This document shows, piece by piece, positions 1 through 8,646 of a stretch of 64,000 bases of DNA (within the stretch, counting starts at the first letter, position 1; each line of letters starts with the position of its first letter). The notes beneath the pieces were generated by a model. The model worked only from the letters and a program-made list of their open reading frames with translations, did not search any database and was not told where the DNA came from. The position numbers and the translations under genes were made by a program. Source of the stretch: Azospirillum brasilense (GTDB taxonomy: Bacteria; Pseudomonadota; Alphaproteobacteria; Azospirillales; Azospirillaceae); NCBI RefSeq assembly GCF_022023855.1, contig NZ_CP059449.1:1536501-1600500 (forward strand). Reading direction: 5' to 3'.

Positions 1-213
1 GGGGACGATGTAGACCTCGTAGGGAATGTAGGTCTCGTAGGGCGGGGTGATGGCGATGCCCAGCGCCGCGCGGAAGCCCGCCGCGAAGACGAACAGCCAC
101 AACAGCGGGCGGACCAGGGCCGACAGGAAGCGCTCGCGCTGGTGGACGAAGCGCAGCACCTCGCGCCCGACGATCCCGCCGAGCGCGCGCGTATAATGGG
201 CAAAAGCCGTCAC
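1..213 (-). CDS. ABC-2 type permease of PQQ-associated transporter (partial)
   Basis: Only the N-terminal 71 codons are in the window; the gene runs off the left edge. The start is a GTG at 213 whose bases overlap the stop codon of the ATPase gene (GTGA), so the two are translationally coupled. The visible protein has a basic cytoplasmic start with HQRERF, then a hydrophobic stretch (LWLFVFAAGFRAALGIAI), then PPYETYIPYEVYIVP, which is the usual opening of ABC-2 export-type permeases. Position after the ATPase, beta-propeller and binding protein genes matches the transporter set found with PQQ alcohol dehydrogenases. The substrate is not shown by sequence; a lanthanide-related role is inferred from Ped/Lut homologues. 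Confidence 0.75.
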   Translation of the reverse strand, partial: MTAFAHYTRALGGIVGREVLRFVHQRERFLSALVRPLLWLFVFAAGFRAALGIAITPPYETYIPYEVYIVP

Positions 214-950
214 GCCGCCTCCTTCGCGGTCAGCCGGGTGAAGCTCTCGGTCAGCGTGTCCGCCCCGGTCGCGCGGTTCACCTCCGTCACCGGCCCGGCG
301 GCGCGGACACGGCCGCGGTGGATCACCACCACGCGGTCGCCGTCGCCGATCTCGTCGATCAGATGGGTGGCCCAGAGCACGGCGATGCCGCGCTCCCGGC
401 ACAGCGCGTGGACATGCTCGACGATGGCGCGCCGCGCCGGGACGTCCAGCCCGACGGTCGGCTCGTCCAGCACCAGAAGGGCCGGCTCGTGCAGCAGGGT
501 GCGGGCCAGCTCCACCCGGCGGCGGTGCCCGCCGTTCAGCGCCCGCACCGTCTCGCCGATGCGCTCCGCCATGCCCAGCCGCTCCAGCGACTCCCGTGCC
601 CGCGCCTCGGCGGTGCGGCGGGGGATGCCGTGCAGGGCCGCAAAATAGAGCAGATTCTGCCGCACCGTCAGGTCGAGGTCGAGCGTCGGCTGCTGGAACA
701 CCACCCCCATGCGGCCCAGCGCCTTGGCCGGCTCCCGCCGCAGGTCGATGCCGCCGATGCGGATGGTGCCGCCCGGCGATTCGAACAGGCGGGTGACCAG
801 AGCGAACAGCGTCGTCTTGCCCGCTCCGTTGGGGCCGAGTAGGGCGGTGAAGGACCCAGCCCCGACCGACAGCGACACATCCTTCAGCGCGAAGGTCCCG
901 CGCCCGTAGGCGTAGCTCAGCCCTTCGATCGACAGCGCGGGCGTCCCCAT
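210..950 (-). CDS. ABC transporter ATP-binding protein, PQQ-catabolism type
   Basis: A 246-residue ABC ATPase. Walker A is GPNGAGKTT near residue 40, the signature appears as a variant (LNGGHRRRVELART, where LSGG is expected), and Walker B is LLVLDEPTVGLD followed by the H-loop (WATH). This variant signature and length fit the ATPase of the ABC system that accompanies PQQ-dependent alcohol oxidation. It overlaps the downstream permease by four bases and lies four bases after the beta-propeller gene, so all four minus-strand genes look like one operon. It should energise transport by the permease at the inner membrane. Homologues in Pseudomonas putida (Ped) and Methylorubrum (Lut) have been linked to lanthanide uptake; that role here is inference. 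Confidence 0.88.
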   Translation of the reverse strand: MGTPALSIEGLSYAYGRGTFALKDVSLSVGAGSFTALLGPNGAGKTTLFALVTRLFESPGGTIRIGGIDLRREPAKALGRMGVVFQQPTLDLDLTVRQNLLYFAALHGIPRRTAEARARESLERLGMAERIGETVRALNGGHRRRVELARTLLHEPALLVLDEPTVGLDVPARRAIVEHVHALCRERGIAVLWATHLIDEIGDGDRVVVIHRGRVRAAGPVTEVNRATGADTLTESFTRLTAKEAA

Positions 951-954
951 TCCG

Positions 955-1923
955 TTACCCCTTCACCGCGACGCCCCAGGGGTAGCGGCCGACCTTGATC
1001 GACTTGACGACCTTCAGGCTGTCCACGTCGATCACCGACACGTCGCCCGACACGCCGTTGGTGGCGTAGAGCCGCTTTTGGTCGGGCGACAGGTCGAGCT
1101 GCCAGACGCGGCGGCCGACCAGCAGATAGTCCTTCACCGCGAAGGTCTGGGTGTCCACCACCGCGACGTGGTTGGCCGGGCCGAGCGCCACGAAGGCGTA
1201 GCGCCCGTCGTCGGTCAGCTTGATGCCCACCGGCTGGATGCGGTCCTGGGGCACGCCCTTGATCTTGAAGCGGATGGTCTGCGCCACCTTGCGGTCGGCC
1301 GTGTCGATAACCGACAGGGTGCCGCCGATCTCCGCCGACACCCACAGGCGGCTGCCGTCCTTGTTGAACTGGGCGTAGCGCGGGCGGGCGTCGACCAGCG
1401 TGTTGTCGATGACGGCGCGCTTCTCGGTGTCGATCCAATGGACCATGTTCGTCGTCTCCGACGTGTTCACCGCCCATTTGCCGTCGGGGCTGACCGCCAT
1501 GCCCTCCGGCTCCACCCCGACATCCACCTGATAGGCGACCTTGCGGCTGGGCACGTCCACGATGGTGACGACGTTGCTCTCCTCGTTGGCGATGAACAGG
1601 TGCTTGCCGTCGGGGTGCAGGGCGAACAGCTCCGGGTCCTCGCCCGAGGGCAGGTTGTGCAGGATCTTCTTCGTCGCGAGATCCATCACCTGCACCGTGT
1701 CGTCGTCGCTGGCGCAGATGTAGAGGTGCTTGCCGTCCGCGCTCAGCGTGATGCCGCGGGGGCGCCGCCCGACCTTCACCGTTTCCGTCACCGTCAGGGT
1801 CGCGCCGTCGATGATGGACAGGGTGTTGTCCTTCTCGTTCGAGATATAGACGGTCTCCGCCAAAGCAGGAACGGCGCAGCCGGCCAGCAGGGCGGCGAGG
1901 AGAAGGGAGCGGGCGGTGGTCAT
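955..1923 (-). CDS. YVTN beta-propeller protein, PQQ-catabolism associated
   Basis: A 322-residue exported protein. The start at 1923 gives a signal peptide (MTTARSLLLAALLAGCAVPALA) with a possible lipobox-like LAGC, though cleavage after ALA is as likely. The rest is built of about seven repeats of the YVTN type (for example VYISNEKDNTLSIID, LYICASDDDTVQVMD, LFIANEESNVVTIVD), which fold into a beta-propeller. It matches the family of beta-propeller proteins encoded with PQQ alcohol dehydrogenases and ABC transporters. It lies between the binding-protein gene and the ATPase gene of the same operon. Its biochemical role is unknown; a periplasmic partner of the transporter is the natural inference. 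Confidence 0.88.
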   Translation of the reverse strand: MTTARSLLLAALLAGCAVPALAETVYISNEKDNTLSIIDGATLTVTETVKVGRRPRGITLSADGKHLYICASDDDTVQVMDLATKKILHNLPSGEDPELFALHPDGKHLFIANEESNVVTIVDVPSRKVAYQVDVGVEPEGMAVSPDGKWAVNTSETTNMVHWIDTEKRAVIDNTLVDARPRYAQFNKDGSRLWVSAEIGGTLSVIDTADRKVAQTIRFKIKGVPQDRIQPVGIKLTDDGRYAFVALGPANHVAVVDTQTFAVKDYLLVGRRVWQLDLSPDQKRLYATNGVSGDVSVIDVDSLKVVKSIKVGRYPWGVAVKG

Positions 1924-1961
1924 CGATGCGGCGTCCTTTTGGCGGAAATGATTGGGAAGAA

Positions 1962-3164
1962 TCAGCGGCGGCAGCCTGTTTCGGGCTGGTCGTGGCCCAG
2001 CGTGTCGAGTTCGGTCTTCGGGTGCAGGAAGCCGTCCTGCGGCGAGACGGACACCAGCGAGCGGTCGGCGGCCAGAAGCACCGGCTGGCGGAGTTGCCCA
2101 TCCCAACTGCGGAAGGACAGCGGCACGCCCTTGAAGGCGGCCAGCGTGAAATCCGGCCCGCGGATGTGGGCGGCCAGCGCCGCCGGATCGGTGGAGCGGG
2201 TGCGGGTCGCCGCCTCGCCCACCGCGCGGATGGCGGCCCAGACCGCGTGGTCGCGGGGCGACATGATGCGCTGGGCGGCGGCCTTGAAGCGGGACTGGAG
2301 TTGTGCCGCCCCCCAGGCCTCGTGGGCGCGGTGCCAGTTGGTGGGGACGAGGCCCTGCGTTCCGGCGACCGGGCGCGGCTCCCAGGTGCGGTACAGCACA
2401 TAGTCGCCGAAGTCGCCGATCTCGTCGGCGACGATCACCACGTCGTGCCGCTTGCCCTGGGTGAAGACCGGCATTTCGGCCTGGGCGGTGCGGCGGGCGT
2501 CGTGGTCCTCGCTCCAGGTCTTCTCCTCGACCACTTCGGCGCCGAAGCGCTTGGCCGCCCGCTTCACCGCGGCGGCGTAGAGCCGGTCCTCGGGCCGGGT
2601 GCCGACGATCAGCAGCCATTTCGTCCAGCGCTTGACCGCCAGATATTGGGCCAGCGCGTCGGCCAGCATGGCGCGGTCGGGGGCCGTGTGCAGCAGGTTG
2701 GGCGCGCACAGCGCGTTGCGCAGGCTGTCGTCGGTCGAGCCGGCGTTGAACAGCAGCAGGTTCGCCGCCTCGGGCAGGCGGGCCAGCGCGCCGGGCGCCT
2801 CGCCGGGCAGGTCCAGCACGACGATGCGGTGGCCGGCGGCGGCGAGGTCGCGCAGCGCCTGCGCCGGGTCGCTGTTGATGGGGACGGTCACCGCCTCCAA
2901 CTCGAACCGCTGCTTGAGGAAGCGGCCTGTGCTGTTGTTGTCCGCCACGGCGAGTTGGGCGCCGGCCAGTCCTTCGTCGGCGGGCGGTTCGTCGAGGTTG
3001 GACAGGGCGGGGGGATGCTCGACCTCCTGCGTCAGGTAGGCGATGCGGACCGTGGAGTTGTCCGCTGGCGCCGCCTCCTGCGAAAGGGCGGCCGGCGAGG
3101 CGCAAAGCCCGCCGGCCAGCAAGGCGATCTGCATCAAGGAGGGTAACCAAAGGCTGAAACGCAT
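1962..3164 (-). CDS. Periplasmic binding protein of PQQ-associated ABC transporter
   Basis: A 400-residue protein beginning at ATG 3164; an upstream in-frame extension to 3314 crosses the promoter region and is unlikely. A signal peptide (about residues 1-29) is followed by a type I periplasmic binding fold resembling branched-chain amino acid receptors (VRIAYLTQEVEHP, then AGAQLAVADNN and an IVVLDLPGE segment). This divergent receptor family is found with PQQ-dependent dehydrogenases. It is first in a minus-strand operon with the beta-propeller, ATPase and permease genes, and its promoter carries a box shared with other PQQ operons. The ligand is unknown; a metal or lanthanophore complex is possible from Ped/Lut homology. 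Confidence 0.85.
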   Translation of the reverse strand: MRFSLWLPSLMQIALLAGGLCASPAALSQEAAPADNSTVRIAYLTQEVEHPPALSNLDEPPADEGLAGAQLAVADNNSTGRFLKQRFELEAVTVPINSDPAQALRDLAAAGHRIVVLDLPGEAPGALARLPEAANLLLFNAGSTDDSLRNALCAPNLLHTAPDRAMLADALAQYLAVKRWTKWLLIVGTRPEDRLYAAAVKRAAKRFGAEVVEEKTWSEDHDARRTAQAEMPVFTQGKRHDVVIVADEIGDFGDYVLYRTWEPRPVAGTQGLVPTNWHRAHEAWGAAQLQSRFKAAAQRIMSPRDHAVWAAIRAVGEAATRTRSTDPAALAAHIRGPDFTLAAFKGVPLSFRSWDGQLRQPVLLAADRSLVSVSPQDGFLHPKTELDTLGHDQPETGCRR

Positions 3165-3231
3165 CGCGGGTTTGCACTCGCCTGGTTTCGGGAGACCAGG
3201 GTATCCCCGCCGGGCAACGTCCCGGAATGCA

Positions 3232-3242
3232 ACTTTGGTACG
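3232..3242 (-). promoter_or_regulatory. Candidate activator box of the ABC operon
   Basis: Read on the minus strand the sequence is CGTACCAAAGT, sharing TACCAAAGT with the box at 3301-3315 on the other strand. A GGATACCC sequence lies about 37 bases downstream on the minus strand, where a -10 would be expected. Spacing to the start codon at 3164 is about 70 bases. This is an inferred site; no binding data are available. Confidence 0.45.
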
Positions 3243-3300
3243 ATTGCGCGGTCGGAAAATTGCGGTTCGGTCCGATCGCGGCGGGCTCGACGCACGGTTG

Positions 3301-3315
3301 CTACCAAAGTCCAAT
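3301..3315 (+). promoter_or_regulatory. Candidate activator box of the cytochrome c-550 operon
   Basis: The sequence CTACCAAAGTCCAAT lies 83-97 bases before the start codon at 3398. It shares 13 bases (CCAAAGTCCAATT) with a box before the cytochrome c gene at 13896 and resembles CTACTATTTGCCAAT before the PQQ dehydrogenase gene. A TATGCT hexamer at 3339-3344 could be the -10 element. The neighbouring LuxR-type regulator is the obvious candidate to bind, by inference. Confidence 0.5.
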
Positions 3316-3397
3316 TATTGGCGGCACGGACCGCCCGCTATGCTCCGCGGCAACGGACAACGCTCCCTTCGCATTTTTCTGAATGAGGACGCCCCTT

Positions 3398-3841
3398 ATG
3401 AACGCACGGCTTCTCCGGCTTGCGATGGCCGGTTTCCTGACCGGCGCGGCCGCCGTCGCCTCCACGGTTGTCCCCACGGCGGCCTTCGCCCACGGCGACG
3501 TGACCCCCCAGGCGGTGGACACCACCGGCCTCGACAAGCTGGGCGAGGACTGGCGCGACGCGAACCCCTACCGCGGCAACCCACGGGCGATCGAGATCGG
3601 ATCCTCCGCCTTCAACCAGAACTGCGCGCGCTGCCACGGGCTGGGCGCGGTGTCGGGCGGCATCGCCCCGGACCTGCGCTTTCTGGACAAGGGCGACACC
3701 GGGGACGAGTGGTTCAAGGAGCGGGTGATCAACGGTTCCATCCGCAACGGCGTCACCTACATGCCGCGCTTCGGCGAGGCGCTGGGCCAGGAGGCGCTGT
3801 GGGCCATCCGGTCGTGGCTGGAGACGGTGCACGAGGAATGA
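3398..3841 (+). CDS. pedF: Cytochrome c-550 (PedF/ExaB-like)
   Basis: A 147-residue periplasmic c-type cytochrome. ATG 3398 is preferred because GAGGA lies at 3385-3389. The signal peptide spans about residues 1-31 (cleavage after AFA). The haem site is CARCH at residues 76-80 and the likely axial Met is in YMPRFG (residue 122). It is the first gene of the PQQ operon and should accept electrons from the PQQ alcohol dehydrogenase encoded downstream, passing them towards the oxidase. Its stop codon overlaps the start of the next gene (ATGA). The PedF/c-550 assignment rests on domain and context; it could equally be called XoxG-like. Confidence 0.85.
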   Translation: MNARLLRLAMAGFLTGAAAVASTVVPTAAFAHGDVTPQAVDTTGLDKLGEDWRDANPYRGNPRAIEIGSSAFNQNCARCHGLGAVSGGIAPDLRFLDKGDTGDEWFKERVINGSIRNGVTYMPRFGEALGQEALWAIRSWLETVHEE

Positions 3842-4698
3842 CGGCGCTTCCGACGCGGCGCCACCTGCTGTCCTTCGCCGCCGCCGCGCTGGCCGCCGGG
3901 GTTCTCCCCCGGCGCGCCGGCGCGCGCCCGTTGGACGATGTGGTGGCGGCCGGGCGGCTGATGGTCGCGGTCTACCGCGACAACCCGCCCTTCTCCCACC
4001 GCAAGGGCGGCGCCCTGGTCGGTGTGGACGTGGACATTGCCCGCGCCATCGCCGGGCGGCTGGGCGTCGGCGTCGAGTTCATGGAGCTGACCGCCGGGGA
4101 GGCCGTGTCGGACGACCTGCGCAACGCGGTGTGGCGCGGCCCGGTCGTCGGGGGCGGCGTGGCCGACGTGATGATGCATGTGCCCTATCAGAAGGAGTTC
4201 GGGCTGCGCAACCCGGAGGCCGTGCTGTTCGGCCCCTACCAGCGGGAGGGCTTCGCGCTGGCGCGCAACCCGATGCGCATGACCCAGCCGATGCTGGCCT
4301 CCCTGCCCGACGAGCCGGTGGGGGTGGAGATCGACAGCATCCCCGACTTCTACCTGCTGGGGGCCTTCGGCGGTCGGCTGCGCGAGCGGCTGGTCCATTA
4401 CATGACGATCCCCGAGGCGGTCGAGGCCCTGGTCAAAGGCGACGTCGCCGCCGTCGTCGCAACGCAGAGCCAGGTGGAGGCCGCGCTGGGCGACCGCGCC
4501 GCCGGCTTCCCGATCACCCCGGTGACCTTCCCCGGCATGATGGCGTCGAACTGGGACATCGGCATGGCGGTCAAGGAGAATTCCCGCGACCTCGCCTACG
4601 CGGTGGGCGACGCGGTGACGGCGATGCTGGAGGACGGGACGCTGCCGGCGATCTTCCGGACGCATGGGGTGACGCACAACGCGATTCCGCTGGAGTGA
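3838..4698 (+). CDS. Quinoprotein-associated periplasmic binding protein (MoxJ/XoxJ-like)
   Basis: A 286-residue protein whose ATG overlaps the cytochrome stop codon. An N-terminal twin-arginine-like start (TRRHLLSFAAAALAAG) leads to a type II periplasmic binding fold typical of amino-acid receptors (LMVAVYRDNPPFSHRKG, VGVDVDIARAIAGRLGV). Members of this family accompany quinoprotein methanol and ethanol dehydrogenases (MxaJ/XoxJ) and are thought to help activate the dehydrogenase or deliver something to it, not to feed a transporter. No permease is adjacent. A REP-like palindromic element follows the stop codon. Confidence 0.85.
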   Translation: MTALPTRRHLLSFAAAALAAGVLPRRAGARPLDDVVAAGRLMVAVYRDNPPFSHRKGGALVGVDVDIARAIAGRLGVGVEFMELTAGEAVSDDLRNAVWRGPVVGGGVADVMMHVPYQKEFGLRNPEAVLFGPYQREGFALARNPMRMTQPMLASLPDEPVGVEIDSIPDFYLLGAFGGRLRERLVHYMTIPEAVEALVKGDVAAVVATQSQVEAALGDRAAGFPITPVTFPGMMASNWDIGMAVKENSRDLAYAVGDAVTAMLEDGTLPAIFRTHGVTHNAIPLE

Positions 4699-4705
4699 CG
4701 ATCCG

Positions 4706-4792
4706 TGCCCCCACCCCGGCCCTCCCCCGCTGGGCGGGGGAGGAGGCACTAGATTCCCTCCCCTGCGAAGCGGGGGAGGGTTAGGGAGGGGG
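4706..4792. repeat. REP-like palindromic element
   Basis: Two inverted G/C-rich palindromes face each other: CCCTCCCCCGCTGGGCGGGGGAGG and CCCTCCCCTGCGAAGCGGGGGAGGG, with flanks CCCCCACCCC and GGGAGGGGG also complementary. Closely related copies lie at 25429-25468 and 27121-27224. It sits between two genes of the PQQ operon and would form a strong RNA hairpin. Confidence 0.8.
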
Positions 4793-4838
4793 CAAGAGCC
4801 CGCACAAGAAGAACGACGCAAGGGAGGGGAAAACCGCC

Positions 4839-5654
4839 ATGAACCGCCATCTCGCCGCCGCGGCGCTCCTGGCCGCGCTCTCCAACCCAGCCCTGTCCGT
4901 CCAGGCGGTGGCCGGCCCGCCGGACCCCGCCGACCCGCTGGCCTCCGTCATGTGGGACGTGCTGCGGCCGGAGCTGTTCGGCACCGCCCCCGTGCAGTTC
5001 GACGAGCGGGTGACCGTCACCGCCCCCGACAACGCCGAGAACGCCGCCGCCGTCCCGGTGATGGCCGACGCCACGGCTCTGGGCGCGGTGGAGGAGATGG
5101 TGCTGTTCGCCGACCTCAACCCCTTCCCGGTCATCCTGCGCTTCCAGCCGCTGGCGGCGAAGCCGGTGATCGCCACGCGCTTCAAGGTCCAGCAGGCCAC
5201 ACCGCTGCGCGCCGCCGCCCGCACGCCGGACGGGGTGTGGCACATCGGCGGCAAGCTGCTCGACGCGGCGGGCGGTGGCTGCACCGCGCCGCCGGCCACC
5301 TACGCCGCCGCCGACTGGGCCGACCATGTGGGGGAGGTGCAGGGCCGCGCCTGGGCTCCTGCGGGTGAGGACAAGGCGACGCGCGTGCGCTTCCTCGTCC
5401 GCCACCCCATGGACACCGGTCTGGTCGCCGGCATCCCCGCCTACTTCATCGAGGCGCTGACCCTGCGCGACGCCGATGGGCGGGCGCTGGCCCGGCTCCA
5501 GACCGCGGAGCCGCTGTCCGAGAACCCCGTCTTCACGCTGGAGGTGCAGCCCGGCGCGGGCGCGCGCAGCCTGACGCTCGACGGGCGCGACAACCAAGGC
5601 GGCGAGGTCAAGGCGGCCATCCCGCTTCCTTGGGTGCAGGGGGCATTGCCATGA
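4839..5654 (+). CDS. SoxYZ-like carrier protein, quinoprotein-associated
   Basis: A 271-residue exported protein with a signal peptide (about residues 1-25). The N-terminal half (WDVLRPELFGTAP to PVIATRFKVQQATPLRAAARTPDGVW) resembles SoxY-like sulfur carriers and the C-terminal half (VRFLVRHPMDTGL) resembles SoxZ. Such SoxYZ fusions are a known but poorly understood part of quinoprotein dehydrogenase clusters, where they travel with a SoxH-like metallohydrolase, as here (overlap ATGA with the next gene). A notable point is a GGGCTAPP segment, where the Cys may be the carrier residue, although it is not at the C terminus as in SoxY. The role is inferred from family and context. Confidence 0.82.
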   Translation: MNRHLAAAALLAALSNPALSVQAVAGPPDPADPLASVMWDVLRPELFGTAPVQFDERVTVTAPDNAENAAAVPVMADATALGAVEEMVLFADLNPFPVILRFQPLAAKPVIATRFKVQQATPLRAAARTPDGVWHIGGKLLDAAGGGCTAPPATYAAADWADHVGEVQGRAWAPAGEDKATRVRFLVRHPMDTGLVAGIPAYFIEALTLRDADGRALARLQTAEPLSENPVFTLEVQPGAGARSLTLDGRDNQGGEVKAAIPLPWVQGALP

Positions 5655-6583
5655 GAGCGCTTCTCGCCCTTCTCCTGCTGGCGGTCTCCGCCGCGCCCGG
5701 CTGGGCCGCCGGTCCGCTGAGCTATCACCTGAAGCCCGTCGCCATCGCGCCGGACACCTGGGTCTTCGAGGGCACTCGGGAGCATTTCACCCGCGGCAAC
5801 GGCGGCAACATCCTCAACCCCGGCTTCATCGTGACCGACGACGGAGTGATCGTGATCCAGACCGGCCCGTCGCGCCGCTTCGGCGAGGAGATGCGCGCGG
5901 CCATCGCGACGGTCACCGACAAGCCGATCCGCAAGGTCTTCGTCAGCAACCTGCACCCCGACTATTGGCTGGGCAACCGCGCCTTCGCCGACGTGCCCAT
6001 CGCCGCGCTGCCCGGCACCATCGAGGGCATCAAGGCCGAGGGTCCGGGGATGACCGAGAATATGTACCGCCTTGTCGGCGACTGGATGCGCGGCACCGAG
6101 CCGCTGGTCCCGACCGAGACGGTCTACGGCTCCACAGTCGTCTTCGGCGCGCACCGGCTGCGGCTGATCCCGCTGGAGGGCCACACCGCCGCCGACCTCG
6201 CCATCCTGGACGAGACGACGGGCGTTCTGTTCGCCGGTGGAGTCGTCTTCTCCGACCGGACGCCGACGACGCCCCACGCCGACATCGGCCAATGGCTGGC
6301 GGCGCTGGATGCCCTGGACGCTCTGGACGTGACGGTGCTGGTTCCCAACCATGGCCGCATCCGCACCGACAAGGCGGCCATCGCCCAGACCCGCGACTGG
6401 TTGACGTGGCTGGACCGCAAGTTGCGCGAGCGGGCGGAGGCCGGGGCCGACATGGCCGAGCTGCTCGACGCGCCGATCCCCGAGCGGTTTGCCGGGATGG
6501 GCGTGCTGCGCGAGGAGTACCGGCGCTCCGTCTCGCATCTCTGGCCACGGATCGAGAAGGCTGTGTTGCCGCGGGTGAATTGA
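5651..6583 (+). CDS. Quinoprotein relay system zinc metallohydrolase (SoxH-like)
   Basis: A 310-residue exported metallo-beta-lactamase-fold protein. ATG 5651 overlaps the stop of the carrier gene. The signal peptide covers about residues 1-20. The usual HxHxDH metal motif is degenerate (NLHPDYWLGN, residues 100-109), keeping the central His and Asp, while later His ligands remain (EGHTAADL and VPNHGRI). This pattern is typical of the PQQ-linked SoxH-related family. It probably works with the SoxYZ-like carrier in the periplasm; the substrate is unknown. Confidence 0.83.
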   Translation: MRALLALLLLAVSAAPGWAAGPLSYHLKPVAIAPDTWVFEGTREHFTRGNGGNILNPGFIVTDDGVIVIQTGPSRRFGEEMRAAIATVTDKPIRKVFVSNLHPDYWLGNRAFADVPIAALPGTIEGIKAEGPGMTENMYRLVGDWMRGTEPLVPTETVYGSTVVFGAHRLRLIPLEGHTAADLAILDETTGVLFAGGVVFSDRTPTTPHADIGQWLAALDALDALDVTVLVPNHGRIRTDKAAIAQTRDWLTWLDRKLRERAEAGADMAELLDAPIPERFAGMGVLREEYRRSVSHLWPRIEKAVLPRVN

Positions 6584-6635
6584 GGCCGTTCGTAATGAAA
6601 CGGTTCTCGTCCATCAGCAGAACGCTCCGCCCATC

Positions 6636-6650
6636 CTACTATTTGCCAAT
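6636..6650 (+). promoter_or_regulatory. Candidate activator box before the PQQ dehydrogenase
   Basis: CTACTATTTGCCAAT resembles CTACCAAAGTCCAAT at 3301 (10 of 15 identical) and a TAGACT hexamer follows at 6672-6677, about the same distance as the putative -10 in the other promoters. The remaining leader to the ATG at 6856 is about 180 bases. The site is inferred. Confidence 0.4.
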
Positions 6651-6855
6651 GGACCCCATCCGGGACGCCGATAGACTGCTTTACTGTCAAAAGGATACGG
6701 GCTTCGCGATGCCGCGTCGCCCCGCGTCGAACCCCTGAATGTTCCGAAAAGAAGCCGAGGCCGGGCGGACAAAGCAGGCGGGTTCCGCCAATTCGTCTGC
6801 GCATGATCTCTGCCCGCGACTCCGGCTGTCCATTCCCCTGGGAGGTATCCGCACC

Positions 6856-8607
6856 ATGAAGCGTCTCTTCCGCACCTGCCTGCTTGCGAGCGCCATGGCC
6901 GCCGGCCTTGGCCTGAGCGGCCCCGCATTGGCAGCCGATGTGCCGAGCAACGACGACCTGCTGAACGACGCCAAGTCGACGGGCGACGTCCTGACCTACG
7001 GCATGGGCCATCAGGCGCAGCGCTTCAGCCCGCTCGACAAGCTGAACCCGGACACGGTCAAGGGGCTGACCCCGGTGTGGTCCTTCTCCTTCGGCGGCGA
7101 GAAGCAGCGCGGGCAGGAGTCGCAGCCGATCATCCATGACGGCACGATCTACGTCACCGGCTCCTACTCGCGTCTCTACGCCGTGGACGTGAAGACCGGG
7201 CAGAAGAAGTGGCAGTACGACCACCGCCTGCCCGAAGGCATCATGCCCTGCTGCGACGTCGTGAACCGCGGCGCCGCGCTCTACAAGGACAAGATCTACT
7301 TCGCGACGCTGGACGCCCGTCTGGTCGCGCTGAACAAGGACACCGGCAAGGTCGTCTGGTCGAAGAAGATCGAGGACTACAAGGCCGGCTATTCGGCGAC
7401 CGCCGCCCCGCTGATCGTCGACGGCAAGGTCATCACCGGCAATTCCGGCGGCGAGTTCGGCATCATCGGCATGGTCGAGGCGCGCGACGCCGAGACGGGC
7501 GAGCTGGTCTGGCAGCGCCCGACCATCGAGGGCAACATGGGCACCCTCAATGGCAAGGAATCGACCATGACCGGCGTCATGAACGCGAGCTGGTCGGGCG
7601 ATCTCTACAAGACCGGCGGTGGCGCCACCTGGCTGGGCGGCACCTACGACCCGGAAACCAAGACGCTGTTCTTCGGCACCGGCAACCCGGCGCCCTGGAA
7701 CTCGCACCTGCGTCCGGGCGACAACCTCTACACCTCCTCGACGCTGGCCATCGACCCGGCCAACGGCGACATCAAGTGGCACTACCAGACCACGCCGCAC
7801 GACGGCTGGGACTTCGACGGCGTGAACGAGCTGGTGTCCTTCGACCTGAAGAAGGACGGACAGACCATCAAGGCCGGCGCCAAGGCCGACCGCAACGGCT
7901 TCTTCTACGTGCTCGACCGCACCAACGGGAAGCTGCTGAGCGCCTCGCCCTTCGTCACCAAGATCACCTGGGCCAAGGAGATCGACGTGAAGACCGGGCG
8001 GCCGGTCTACAACGACGACAACCGTCCGGGCACCCCGGTCGGCGCGGAGAAGGGCACGTCGGTCTTCGCCGCCCCGGCCTTCCTCGGCGCCAAGAACTGG
8101 ATGCCAATGGCCTACAGCCCGGCAACCGAGCTGTTCTACGTCCCGGCCAACGAGTGGGGCATGGACATCTGGAACGAGCCGATCACCTACAAGAAGGGTG
8201 CGGCCTATCTGGGCGCCGGCTTCACCATCAAGCCGCTCTATGACGACTACATCGGCGCGCTGCGTGCCATCGACCCGAAGACCGGCAAGATCGTTTGGGA
8301 ATACAAGAACCCGGCGCCGCTGTGGGGCGGCGTGCTGACCACCGGCGGCAACCTCGTCTTCACCGGCACGCCGGAGGGCTATCTGAAGGCGTTCGACGCG
8401 AAGTCCGGCAAGGAAGTCTGGAAGTTCAACACCGGCTCCGGCGTCGTCGGCTCCCCGGTCACCTGGGAACAGGACGGCGAGCAGTATGTGGCCGTTGTCT
8501 CCGGCTGGGGCGGTGCGGTGCCGCTGTGGGGCGGCGACGTCGCCAAGCTGGTCAAGGACATCAACCAGGGCGGCTCGCTCTGGGTCTTCAAGCTGCCGAA
8601 GGCCTGA
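6856..8607 (+). CDS. PQQ-dependent alcohol dehydrogenase, lanthanide type (PedH/ExaF-like)
   Basis: A 583-residue periplasmic quinoprotein. ATG 6856 has GGGAGG upstream and gives a clean signal peptide (about residues 1-26). It shows the eight-bladed propeller with W-motif repeats, the vicinal Cys pair that forms the disulfide ring (PCCDVV, Cys132-Cys133), and the catalytic region [13 protein letters not shown]. Here Asp319 aligns with the catalytic Asp and Asp321, two residues later, is the extra Asp seen in lanthanide-dependent XoxF and PedH; calcium enzymes have Ala or Ser there. Sequence is closest to the ethanol dehydrogenase (ExaA/PedE/PedH) branch. It should oxidise primary alcohols and reduce the cytochrome encoded upstream. 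Metal use is inferred from that residue. Confidence 0.92.
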   Translation: MKRLFRTCLLASAMAAGLGLSGPALAADVPSNDDLLNDAKSTGDVLTYGMGHQAQRFSPLDKLNPDTVKGLTPVWSFSFGGEKQRGQESQPIIHDGTIYVTGSYSRLYAVDVKTGQKKWQYDHRLPEGIMPCCDVVNRGAALYKDKIYFATLDARLVALNKDTGKVVWSKKIEDYKAGYSATAAPLIVDGKVITGNSGGEFGIIGMVEARDAETGELVWQRPTIEGNMGTLNGKESTMTGVMNASWSGDLYKTGGGATWLGGTYDPETKTLFFGTGNPAPWNSHLRPGDNLYTSSTLAIDPANGDIKWHYQTTPHDGWDFDGVNELVSFDLKKDGQTIKAGAKADRNGFFYVLDRTNGKLLSASPFVTKITWAKEIDVKTGRPVYNDDNRPGTPVGAEKGTSVFAAPAFLGAKNWMPMAYSPATELFYVPANEWGMDIWNEPITYKKGAAYLGAGFTIKPLYDDYIGALRAIDPKTGKIVWEYKNPAPLWGGVLTTGGNLVFTGTPEGYLKAFDAKSGKEVWKFNTGSGVVGSPVTWEQDGEQYVAVVSGWGGAVPLWGGDVAKLVKDINQGGSLWVFKLPKA

Positions 8608-8646
8608 CGGGGGAAACCCCGTGCCGTGACCGGACCAGGAAAGGGC

